DNA from: CAZGOM01 sp964542875
GTDB lineage: Bacteria > Planctomycetota > Phycisphaerae > Phycisphaerales > Phycisphaeraceae
Length of the DNA stretch: 64,000 bases
Direction of reading: 5' to 3'
Assembly: GCA_964542875.1 (NCBI GenBank)
Contig: CAZIWA010000013.1
Coordinates: forward strand, 1 to 64,000
Every line of letters starts with the position of its first letter. Positions within the stretch are counted from its first letter, which is position 1. The notes beneath the pieces were generated by a model. That model was not told the DNA's origin. It was given only the letters and a program-made list of their open reading frames with translations, and ran no database searches. Positions 8,578 to 15,381 of the stretch are shown here, piece by piece. A program made the position numbers and the translations under genes.

Positions 8578-9732
8578 TTAGATGAAGGCCAGGGAGTTTT
8601 TGGATTGCCTGGTGAGGCGCTGGAGGGTGATGTCGTAGGCCATGTGCGGGCGGGAGGTGACTTTGAGGAGCTTGAACTCACCGGCACTGGATGGGGCGAC
8701 GGCGACGGGTTTGTTTTCCATGGTGACACGGATGAGAAAGGTGTCGTCCAGGAAGGGGAGGGCGTGTTTGTCGAGCTGGGTGAAGTCCAGCTCGATGGTG
8801 TTTTTTTCAGGGTAAGCGTTGAGCAGCGTGTGGTAAATGAACTGGCTGCCGGCCTGCTGGGTGGATGTGCCCAGGAAGGTGTGAGTGTCGTTTTGATACC
8901 ACTTGAGGGCTTCGACCCAGGCGTCGACGACCTGGTTGTTTTTGTCAGGGTTTTCGTGGAGGAGGTTGGTCCAGTGGCCGCCGAGGTAGGGATGGCGGCG
9001 GCCTTCGCCGGGGGGATGAGCGAGGGCGTTCCAGGGGGCGAAGTCTTCCATTCGCTCGATGATGTAGAGCCCGTCTTCGATTCCGAAATGATGGTGCTGG
9101 AGGGGTTTATCCTGGCGCATGACCATGAAGGGTTCGTTGATCCAGCGGACGCCGAGGTTGTAGAGATGTTTGGCGAAGCCGGAGCCGAACCGGTGGCGGC
9201 CGGCGCAGGGGACGTAGGAGATGGGATCGATGGGGCCGAAGTTGTGCCGGGCCCAGATGGCTTTCCATGCGGCGATGTGGCTGGCCCAGGTGGCGGGTCG
9301 AGGTTCGCCTTGCGGTCCGTGCCATTGGGTGCGCTCCATGCCGCTTGGCCCCCAGAATTCATGGAGGATGGCGTGGAAGCCGATTTCGAGGGTTTTGTGG
9401 TTGTTCTCGCGCAGCAGTGCGGCGGCGGCGGGGATGTCCGGATGGTTTTTCCAAGGGTTGTCCCAAGACTTGCCGTGAGGCGTAGCGCCGGGGACCTCGC
9501 GGAGGATGTTGTCGACGTCCCACTCGCCGATGACGAAGGCGCACTGGGGGCGGGTGCCGGTGAGCTGGCCCAGCCGGGTGATGGCCTGGTAATCCTTGAG
9601 GCAATGGGCGCGGGGCATCTGGGTGCGGAAGGGGCCGCCTGCGGCTGAGTCGTCTGAGCCGGACCACCAGCCGACGTCATCGAAAACGATTTGGATGGCG
9701 ATGGGAAGGTGGGCGAGGTAGATGGGGATCAT
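8578..9732 (-). CDS. Deacetylase-like TIM-barrel protein, tandem copy 1
   Basis: 384 residues from ATG 9732 (MIPIYLAHLPIAIQIVFDD), chosen because it aligns with the start of the downstream paralog. The longer frame from 9768 adds a stretch encoded by a degenerate repeat. Asp18-Asp19 (VFDDVGWWSG) and HAILHEF repeat the putative metal site. It shares GEWDVDNILREVPG, GGHWTNLLHENPDKN and the C-terminal YDITLQRLTR strand with copy 2. Divergence is largest in the middle, so the pair is an old tandem duplication probably with distinct substrates. Function inferred only at the fold level. Confidence 0.75.
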   Translation of the reverse strand: MIPIYLAHLPIAIQIVFDDVGWWSGSDDSAAGGPFRTQMPRAHCLKDYQAITRLGQLTGTRPQCAFVIGEWDVDNILREVPGATPHGKSWDNPWKNHPDIPAAAALLRENNHKTLEIGFHAILHEFWGPSGMERTQWHGPQGEPRPATWASHIAAWKAIWARHNFGPIDPISYVPCAGRHRFGSGFAKHLYNLGVRWINEPFMVMRQDKPLQHHHFGIEDGLYIIERMEDFAPWNALAHPPGEGRRHPYLGGHWTNLLHENPDKNNQVVDAWVEALKWYQNDTHTFLGTSTQQAGSQFIYHTLLNAYPEKNTIELDFTQLDKHALPFLDDTFLIRVTMENKPVAVAPSSAGEFKLLKVTSRPHMAYDITLQRLTRQSKNSLAFI

Positions 9733-9736
9733 GGAA

Positions 9737-9770
9737 GAAAGGTACAAGGAATAAGGTGAAAGGTACAAGT
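9737..9770. repeat. Degenerate word-like repeat (AAAGGTACAAGG type)
   Basis: Words AAAGGTACAAGGAATAAGGT and GAAAGGTACAAGT repeat directly in front of the paralog start codon. Confidence 0.6.
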
Positions 9771-9812
9771 TCCGAGGCTGGTGGAGGAAGGCGAAGAATG
9801 GGTTTTAAGCGA

Positions 9813-10118
9813 TCAAAAACGGCTGCGCCATGTATTGCTGTTTCGGGCAGAGTGAACGACTGCGCCGACAAATTGATTGTTCAGCTTCAATCACTTTATA
9901 AATCACTTGAAAAGACAAGCGATCCGTACGGGCCCATCTGGGATTTTGGGAGATGTTTCTAATTTGATTGACCCACGGATCAGATGTCAGAGATTCGATG
10001 GCTCGTGTCACTTCTTCAATGAATTCATCTCCAAGCCTTGGTGTTGCGTGTCGTACCAATCAGCGGCAAGCTGGACGTCGTCATAAACTTGAGGACGGGT
10101 AACCAGTTTCCAGTTCAT
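9813..10118 (-). pseudogene. Decayed RelE/ParE-family toxin with two frameshifts
   Basis: Reading on the minus strand from ATG 10118: MNWKLVTRPQVYDDVQLAADWYDTQHQGL, then the next frame gives GDEFIEEVTRAIESLTSDP...ARTDRLSFQVIYKVIEAE, then a third frame gives FVGAVVHSARNSNTWRSRF and a stop at 9813. Joined, these match the RelE/ParE toxin layout: N-terminal helix pair with DWYDxQ..GLGxEF, a central R-rich strand, a VxYxVxE strand and the AVVHxxRxxxxWxxR ending. One missing G near 10036 and one extra base near 9865 account for the breaks. The first codon overlaps the stop of the upstream antitoxin remnant (ATGA), as in intact modules. The toxin cannot be made in full length. Confidence 0.75.
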
Positions 10119-10307
10119 TTCTTCGGCCGGTTCAACAGGCGAACCTTCATTTGGTCCCATGGAATTGAGGTGTTTGGGGCCTCGTCATGAGCTCTGAACC
10201 GTTTGTCGATCATCGCTTCCTGTTCAGGTGTCAAGGTACCTTCGTCGTCGTCGATTTCAATTGCGCGATTGAGGTTGGAAGCTTTTTAGCATCTGATCGA
10301 AGGTCAT
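10115..10307 (-). pseudogene. Decayed addiction-module antitoxin (TIGR02574-like)
   Basis: From ATG 10307: MTFDQMLK, then, after a one-base slip in the A run at about 10282-10286 (plus-strand T run), the frame continues ASNLNRAIEID...LTPEQEAMIDKRFRAHDEAP...IPWDQMKVRLLNRPKK to a TGA at 10115. The ending (EAMIDKR..HDEAP..IPWDQMKxRL) is the hallmark of the short addiction-module component family, which neutralises a RelE/ParE partner. The protein is shorter than usual in the LPxxERxxLAxxL part, so some internal loss is also likely. Together with the toxin remnant this is a relic module. Confidence 0.65.
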
Positions 10308-10368
10308 GGCGATGAGTTGTAGCCGGGAATTTCGGACCCAATAAATAAATGACCAGCCTCGTGCTTTA

Positions 10369-11553
10369 TTAAACCAGCGCGCCGGAGCGGCTGCGGAGGC
10401 TGTCGAGGACGTTCATGAAGTTGATGTAGCTGTCGTAGGGGGACTGGTAGGGATTGAAATACTTGTGGACCTCGCCATCGGCGAAGTATTTGGTGCACAT
10501 GTAGTAGAAGTGGTCGGAGGCGCCCAGGCGGCGCCAGTCGCGGAGGATTTCGGGGTTCTCAGAGGCTTTGATGTGGGGAAGGAGTTTGTAGTAGTCGCGC
10601 AGGGCGCTGAGCTGCATGGCGTTGCCTGCCCAGGCGGAAAGGTCTCGCTCGGAGTCGGCCCAGGAGATGGCGTGTTCGACGTTGTAGCCGTCTGCGGGGG
10701 CGTAGGCGGCGAAGGCTTCGGAGGGGGTTCTAAAATCCCAGCCGGAGTTGAGTTCGAGGAGTTTGTCGGGGAGGGCCTGGAGGAATTTGAAGATGCCGGT
10801 TTCGGCCCATTGGTGTTCGCCGAAGGTTTCGTAATCCATGAAGAGATTACAGACGTCGCCGCCTTGCTGGCTGGTGATCCAGCGGGCGAATTTTTCGGCG
10901 GTGAGGGGCCATTCGGGCCACTGGCGGTTGGAGAAGCGGAAGGCGATGTCGTCGCTGAGGCGGTAGTTTTTCAGGAGCAGTGGGATGGAGGGTTTGGAGG
11001 CGCTCCAATAGACCCGGTTTGGGGTGCGGCCGGCGAGCACGCGGTCTGCGCCTTCAGCCAGCACGCCGGTGAAGCGGCCTGCCTGGGTGGCCCATTTGGC
11101 GACGTTGTTGTCGTAGATGAGTTCGGTGTTGCGAAAGACCTTGGGGGTCTGATTGAAGAGGTCTTCAATGAGGGCGTCGTGAAGGTCGACTTGCTCGGTG
11201 AATTCCTGGACGTTGTGCTGAGAGGCCAGGCAGTGGTAGTAGGTTTCGCTGAGGAATTCGACGCAGCCGGTGGCGGCGAGGGCCTGGAAGAGCTTGATGA
11301 CCTGCGGCCGAGTGGCTTTGAGCTGTTCGATGACACAGCCGGAGAGGGAGAACGCCAGACGAAGACGGCCCTCGTGACGCTTGACCATGTCAAGAATGGT
11401 CTGGGTGGCGGGGATGTAACATTTGTCGGAGATACGGTTTAGAAGCTGTACGTTGCGGTCGTCATCAAAGTACTGGTCCCCGCCGTCAAAAGCGGTATAG
11501 CGACGAAGCCGGTAGGGCTGATGAAGCTGGAAGTAAAGGACAACCGATGGCAT
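10369..11553 (-). CDS. Glycoside hydrolase family 57 protein
   Basis: 394 residues. The GH57 catalytic barrel is recognisable from QLHQPYRL (His11), FRNTELIYDN with the expected nucleophile Glu144, and FMDYETFGEHQ with the expected acid/base Asp240. The C-terminal half is helical, as in maltogenic/alpha-amylase-type GH57 enzymes, and no signal peptide is present, so it is cytosolic. Likely substrate: glycogen or maltodextrin-type alpha-glucans; exact specificity is inferred. ATG 11553 is preferred to the GTG at 11568 because the barrel strand begins there and GGGAAG precedes it. It is divergent from the KDG-type kinase. Confidence 0.92.
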   Translation of the reverse strand: MPSVVLYFQLHQPYRLRRYTAFDGGDQYFDDDRNVQLLNRISDKCYIPATQTILDMVKRHEGRLRLAFSLSGCVIEQLKATRPQVIKLFQALAATGCVEFLSETYYHCLASQHNVQEFTEQVDLHDALIEDLFNQTPKVFRNTELIYDNNVAKWATQAGRFTGVLAEGADRVLAGRTPNRVYWSASKPSIPLLLKNYRLSDDIAFRFSNRQWPEWPLTAEKFARWITSQQGGDVCNLFMDYETFGEHQWAETGIFKFLQALPDKLLELNSGWDFRTPSEAFAAYAPADGYNVEHAISWADSERDLSAWAGNAMQLSALRDYYKLLPHIKASENPEILRDWRRLGASDHFYYMCTKYFADGEVHKYFNPYQSPYDSYINFMNVLDSLRSRSGALV

Positions 11554-11857
11554 GTTGCTTCCCTGCACTCTTTTGATTCTGACAAGGCCTTGATTTGAGG
11601 ACCAAGACCTGGGAACCGAAACCTGACCATACCCCGATTTTATGGTTGGGAGGTGTCGGCGGCTGGTGCCAACGGCACTTTCCTATGAATTAAATACCCT
11701 GCAAGGGGCGTAAAGACAAGCGATTGTGAGCAGGAGATGATGTTTTTTCATGGTTTGAACCATCTGGCATTTTGACGTTTAGCTTAAAAAGCGCGACCAT
11801 ATTCGCCCGTTAAACGTCCGGTTTGGACTTCAAACCCTTTCGATATGGAGCTTCTCT
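11554..11857. other. Intergenic region between divergent GH57 and kinase genes
   Basis: 304 bp without a gene. It holds the operator-like palindrome at 11750-11763 and a TTGACG at 11772-11777, the most likely control region for the kinase. Nothing else recognisable. Confidence 0.6.
11750..11763. promoter_or_regulatory. Operator-like inverted repeat ATGGTTTGAACCAT
   Basis: Perfect 6-bp arms around TG, 8 bp before a TTGACG -35-like hexamer (11772-11777) and 95 bp before the kinase ATG. The arrangement resembles the palindrome plus TTGACG upstream of the pseudopilin at 5375. The regulator is not identified. Confidence 0.4.
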
Positions 11858-12943
11858 ATGCCGCTTAAGATCCGTGATTCCAAGAATTCCCAGATTGACC
11901 TGCTGGCCCTGGGTGAGTGCATGCTGAGGCTTTCGCCTCCCGGCTATGGCCGGATTGAGTTTTCCAACACGCTGGAAGTGTGGGTCGGCGGCGGCGAATA
12001 CAACGTGGCTTACGCGTTGGCGCGGCTGGGTTTGAAGACCGGCTGGGTGGGCGGGCTGAACGATTCGCCGATGGGCGCGATCATCCAGAACCATGCGCGC
12101 AGCGCCGGGATGGACATCGAACAGGCGATTACCCGGAAGTTTGACGGCGTGGGCAAGAAGGACCGTATCGGTTTGAACTTCACGGAAGTGGGCTGGGGGC
12201 CGCGCGCGTCGGTGACGCTGTATGACCGCGGGCACAGCGCGACGGCGGGTTTGAAGCCCGGTGAGATCGATTGGAAGAAGCTGTTTGTGGAAAAGGGCGT
12301 GAAGTGGCTGCACACGGGCGGGATTTTCGCGGCGCTGAGCGATGGCACGCGCGCGGTGGTCGCCGAGGCTGTGAAGGCGGCACACGAAGCAGGGACGATC
12401 GTGTCCTATGACCTGAACTTCCGGTCCAAGCTGTGGAAGAGCGAAGAAGCGATCAAGACGACCAAGCCTTTGATCCCGTACATCGATTGCCTGATCGGCA
12501 ACGAAGAAGACTTCCAGAAGGTGCTGGGCTACGAAGTGGAAGGCGTGAACGTGGAGAAGGGCGAACTGGACACGGGCGCGTTCAAGAAGATGGTGGAGCG
12601 CGTGGTGAAGGATTACCCGAATATCAAGGTGGTGGGCACGACGCTGCGCGGCGTACACTCCGCGGGGATCAATGACTGGTCCGCCATCATGTGGCATGAA
12701 GGGACTTTCTACGACGGCATCAGCTTCCCGAAACTGGAGATCCACGATCGCGTGGGCGGCGGCGACGGGTTTGCCTCGGGCTTCATCTACGGCTTCCTGA
12801 CTGGCGCCAAGCCGCAGGAATGCGTGAACACGGGCGTGGCGCACGGCGCAATGCTGATGACCACCCGTGGGGATACGTCGCAGATCACCGCGGCGGAACT
12901 CAAGCACGTGGCGGGCGGCGGCTCGGCGCGCATCCAGCGGTGA
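11858..12943 (+). CDS. PfkB-family sugar kinase, 2-keto-3-deoxygluconate kinase-like
   Basis: 361-residue ribokinase/PfkB-fold kinase. The N-terminal GGGEYNVAYALARLGLKTGWVG (residues 44-65) is PfkB signature 1. SYDLNFRSKLWKS (183-195) and GNEEDF are substrate-side motifs, and DRVGGGDGFASGFIYG (297-312) is signature 2 with catalytic Asp303. DLNFR.KLW and DRVGGGD are typical of 2-keto-3-deoxygluconate kinases, which make KDPG; fructokinase is the alternative. The KDPG aldolase at 38369 would use the product. ATG 11858 follows GGAGC. The intrinsic terminator at 13037-13072 lies about 90 bp downstream. Confidence 0.88.
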   Translation: MPLKIRDSKNSQIDLLALGECMLRLSPPGYGRIEFSNTLEVWVGGGEYNVAYALARLGLKTGWVGGLNDSPMGAIIQNHARSAGMDIEQAITRKFDGVGKKDRIGLNFTEVGWGPRASVTLYDRGHSATAGLKPGEIDWKKLFVEKGVKWLHTGGIFAALSDGTRAVVAEAVKAAHEAGTIVSYDLNFRSKLWKSEEAIKTTKPLIPYIDCLIGNEEDFQKVLGYEVEGVNVEKGELDTGAFKKMVERVVKDYPNIKVVGTTLRGVHSAGINDWSAIMWHEGTFYDGISFPKLEIHDRVGGGDGFASGFIYGFLTGAKPQECVNTGVAHGAMLMTTRGDTSQITAAELKHVAGGGSARIQR

Positions 12944-12952
12944 TTTGAAGAA

Positions 12953-12983
12953 GGGTCTGGGGTCTCGAGTCTGGGGTCTGGTC
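12953..12983. repeat. Degenerate word-like repeat (GGGTCTGGGGTCTCGAGTCT type)
   Basis: Four imperfect copies of a GGGTCT(GG) word just after the kinase stop. Similar words recur at 20467-20490 and 42125-42136. Confidence 0.65.
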
Positions 12984-13036
12984 GGATCAGATTCGGACTT
13001 AGGGCCTTGATCTGAAATTGGTTTAGATTTTTCTGG

Positions 13037-13072
13037 CGCGCTGCGGGTTTTGTGCCCGCAGCGCGTTTTTTT
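13037..13072 (+). terminator. Intrinsic terminator after the kinase gene
   Basis: Perfect 11-bp stem CGCGCTGCGGG / CCCGCAGCGCG (13037-13047 / 13055-13065), 7-nt loop, then seven T (13066-13072). Confidence 0.92.
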
Positions 13073-13121
13073 GTGGTGTCGAAAATGTCAAATTCGCGAT
13101 CGAAAAACGCGATAATGATTT

Positions 13122-13133
13122 ACTGTAAACAGT
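13122..13133. promoter_or_regulatory. Operator-like inverted repeat ACTGTAAACAGT
   Basis: Arms ACTGT/ACAGT, followed directly by TATATT (13134-13139), a -10-like hexamer. It lies 121 bp before the pseudopilin at 13255. Candidate regulator site; protein unknown. Confidence 0.35.
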
Positions 13134-13254
13134 TATATTCATGTGAAGCCATGTGAATGCGTCCCCAACGCGTGCGGCATTTCTGATTACGGCGCGAGAA
13201 AAGGGGAGGTTTGATGCCCGACATATCCCGGACTTTTAAAAACGAGAGAGAGCC

Positions 13255-14148
13255 ATGTTTACGAAACGAAGAATCGCAGGGTTTACGCTGATTGAGCTGC
13301 TGGTGGTTATCTCCATCATTTCCGCATTGCTGGCGCTGCTTTTGCCGGCGGTGGGCAGGGCGCGCGAACAGGCACGGCGGGCCCTTTGCGGCTCGCGCCA
13401 GCGCCAATACACCATGGCGATGACGGTGTGCGCCTACGACTCCAAGGGGTATTACCCGGGCATTGTCTCCCTGGGCCAGAGCATGTGGCAGGATGGGTAC
13501 ATCACCGGCGGGTATCTCTACTACCAGTGGCAACTGGACTCGAACCTGAAGGTGACGCAGTACGCGGGCAACAAGGCGCTGACGGTGTGCCCGTCCGCGG
13601 ACCCGAGGTATGCGGCATCGGATCTGCAGAAGTGGCCGATGGAGACGGGCGGCGACCCGATCGGCGGCTTTGATTATTCGCTGAAGGTGGGCTTGGGCTC
13701 CAACCATGCCAACAACATCGACGCCAACGGGTACACCATCGTCACTGAGGTTGGCTGGGAGCAGATCCGACGCGGGATTCGGGAGTTTCGGTATCCGCGT
13801 AAGTACAACGGCTTTTTCTTCAACTATCGGATCGAGCAGCCCAAGGATTTTGGTCCGCAGAATGAGCGGGCGATCATGCTGATGGACCGGCACCGGAGCC
13901 CTGCGCCGACGCCGATGGACGCGACGATTTACAAGATGCACCGGAGCAACCATGAGATGGTGGGCGACCCGCTTGGCGCTGCGGAAGGCATTAATGTGGC
14001 GTTTAAGGACGGGTCTGTGAAGTGGATGAATCTGGCGGCGATCTGGGGCAAGCCGAATATCGATCACAACGCATATGACGCCGCAGGTTATGGCGAGGGG
14101 TCGTATATGCAGTATGTGGATGACGAATACGCGTCACAATGGCCGTAA
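13255..14148 (+). CDS. Type II secretion-type pseudopilin (solitary)
   Basis: 297 residues; MFTKRRIAGFTLIELLVVIS with Gly/Phe cleavage site and Glu+5, hydrophobic helix to about residue 30, then GRAREQARRALCGSRQRQ. The body shares SKGYYPGIVSLGQS, GFFFNYR, MDRHRSP and KDGSVKWMNLAAIW with the pseudopilin at 5375, and ends EGSYMQYVDDEYASQWP, so the two are close paralogs. A GAGAGAG purine run sits just before ATG 13255. Expected in the inner membrane with a periplasmic C-terminal domain. It has an intrinsic terminator upstream and the operator-like repeat at 13122. Function of solitary copies unknown. Confidence 0.9.
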   Translation: MFTKRRIAGFTLIELLVVISIISALLALLLPAVGRAREQARRALCGSRQRQYTMAMTVCAYDSKGYYPGIVSLGQSMWQDGYITGGYLYYQWQLDSNLKVTQYAGNKALTVCPSADPRYAASDLQKWPMETGGDPIGGFDYSLKVGLGSNHANNIDANGYTIVTEVGWEQIRRGIREFRYPRKYNGFFFNYRIEQPKDFGPQNERAIMLMDRHRSPAPTPMDATIYKMHRSNHEMVGDPLGAAEGINVAFKDGSVKWMNLAAIWGKPNIDHNAYDAAGYGEGSYMQYVDDEYASQWP

Positions 14149-14237
14149 GAAGGACCTCAAAGGTTGGCTGCCTGGGGTGAGGCACCGTGACGTGCCGGCC
14201 CCGGGCGGCGTTTTGGGGTTTAGGGGGAGAGGAAGAG

Positions 14238-14275
14238 TTAACCACGAAGACGCGAAGAAGAAAGTGCGGAGAAGG
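14238..14275. repeat. Degenerate word-like repeat (CCACGAAGACGCGAAGAAG type)
   Basis: Imperfect repeats of (N)CGAAGA words in the gap after the pseudopilin. A related stretch (GCAGAGGCGGACGAAGACGC) occurs at about 14339-14375. Confidence 0.6.
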
Positions 14276-14405
14276 TTTTAAGGGGACAGTTGGTTGTGGT
14301 GAGTGGATTAGAGTTGAGTGTGTGATTGGCCTTGAAGGCGCAGAGGCGGACGAAGACGCGGATCAAGACACAGAATAATGCAGTGGGTTGGAAGTGCCTT
14401 TGTTT

Positions 14406-15254
14406 CTATTTTTTCTGCATGATGGATTCGCGGATTTGCTGCATGATCCGGGCGTGATCGCCTTCGCCCGCGAAGCCGGTGTTGGTGGTGGGCGGGGGGG
14501 CGATTTCAAAGTTGCCGTATTCGTCCTTGCCTTTGACGAGCATGGCGATGGGCTTGCCGGGGCTGTCTTGTTTGACGCGCGTGGAGAGGTAGCGGATGGC
14601 GATGCCGATCCGGGGGATGCTGGAGGTGTTGGCGTTGGAGCCGTGGACGATCCAGATGTGGTGGAGGGACATCTGGCCGGGGTTCAGGCGGATGTCATGG
14701 GCATCGTTTTCTTCGACTTTGACGGCGATTTCCTGGCCGCGGGAGAGGGCGTTGTCTGCGGCGTAGGTTTCCCGCTGAGGCATGTTGGGCTGGGTGTGAG
14801 AGCCGGGGACGACGCGGAGGCAGCCGTTTTCCGGCATGGCGGGGGTGAGGGCGACCCAGGCGGTGGCGACCTCGACGGGGGAGAGTTGCCAGTATGAGCC
14901 GTCCTGGTGCCAGGAGACGTAGGTTTTATCGCCTGGCATTTTGGTGAACCAGGTGGTGTTCCAGGCAAGGAGGTTTGGGCCGAGGATTTTTTCGACTTCG
15001 GCAAGGATGCGCGGATGGGTGACAAGATCATGCACCCATTTGTAAACGAAGTGGGTTTCGGAAGTGATCTGTGATTTACGGTTGGGGGGAAGCGCATCGA
15101 TCCGGGATTTGTGCTTGGCGTGGAATTCCTGGTAAAGCGCCAGGTAGTGAGCGACTTCCTCAGGGGTGAGGACGGAAATGGGGGCGATGTAGCCGTCTTT
15201 TTTGAACTTTTCGGGGGTGACGAGAGAAGGAGAAGCGAGCGGGGAAGTCGACAT
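14406..15254 (-). CDS. Phytanoyl-CoA dioxygenase (PhyH) family protein
   Basis: 282-residue Fe(II)/2-oxoglutarate dioxygenase. The metal triad is visible as His116-x-Asp118 in SWHQDGSYW and His204 in WIVHGSNANTS; Arg215 (SSIPRIGI) is the likely 2-oxoglutarate ligand. PENGCLRVVPGSH (141-153) is the typical PhyH core. The substrate is unknown; bacterial PhyH proteins hydroxylate many small molecules and are amplified in planctomycetes. It is divergent from the acyltransferase-ligase fusion with a 127-bp gap. The second PhyH gene in the window (45909) differs in length and in surrounding regulator. Confidence 0.9.
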   Translation of the reverse strand: MSTSPLASPSLVTPEKFKKDGYIAPISVLTPEEVAHYLALYQEFHAKHKSRIDALPPNRKSQITSETHFVYKWVHDLVTHPRILAEVEKILGPNLLAWNTTWFTKMPGDKTYVSWHQDGSYWQLSPVEVATAWVALTPAMPENGCLRVVPGSHTQPNMPQRETYAADNALSRGQEIAVKVEENDAHDIRLNPGQMSLHHIWIVHGSNANTSSIPRIGIAIRYLSTRVKQDSPGKPIAMLVKGKDEYGNFEIAPPPTTNTGFAGEGDHARIMQQIRESIMQKK

Positions 15255-15381
15255 GGGTGGAACTCCTGGGTTGGAGGGAACGGGGTGATCTTACATTGGA
15301 GGGGGTTGGGGTGGAATTTGAGGGGAGAGGGGCAAGGATCAGGGGAAACATGAAGTTCAAAGGGGAGGCAAATGATTTATC

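Noticed and set aside
14200..14380. Possible CRISPR-like repeat
   Set aside because: The words are short, imperfect and lack spaced identical repeats.
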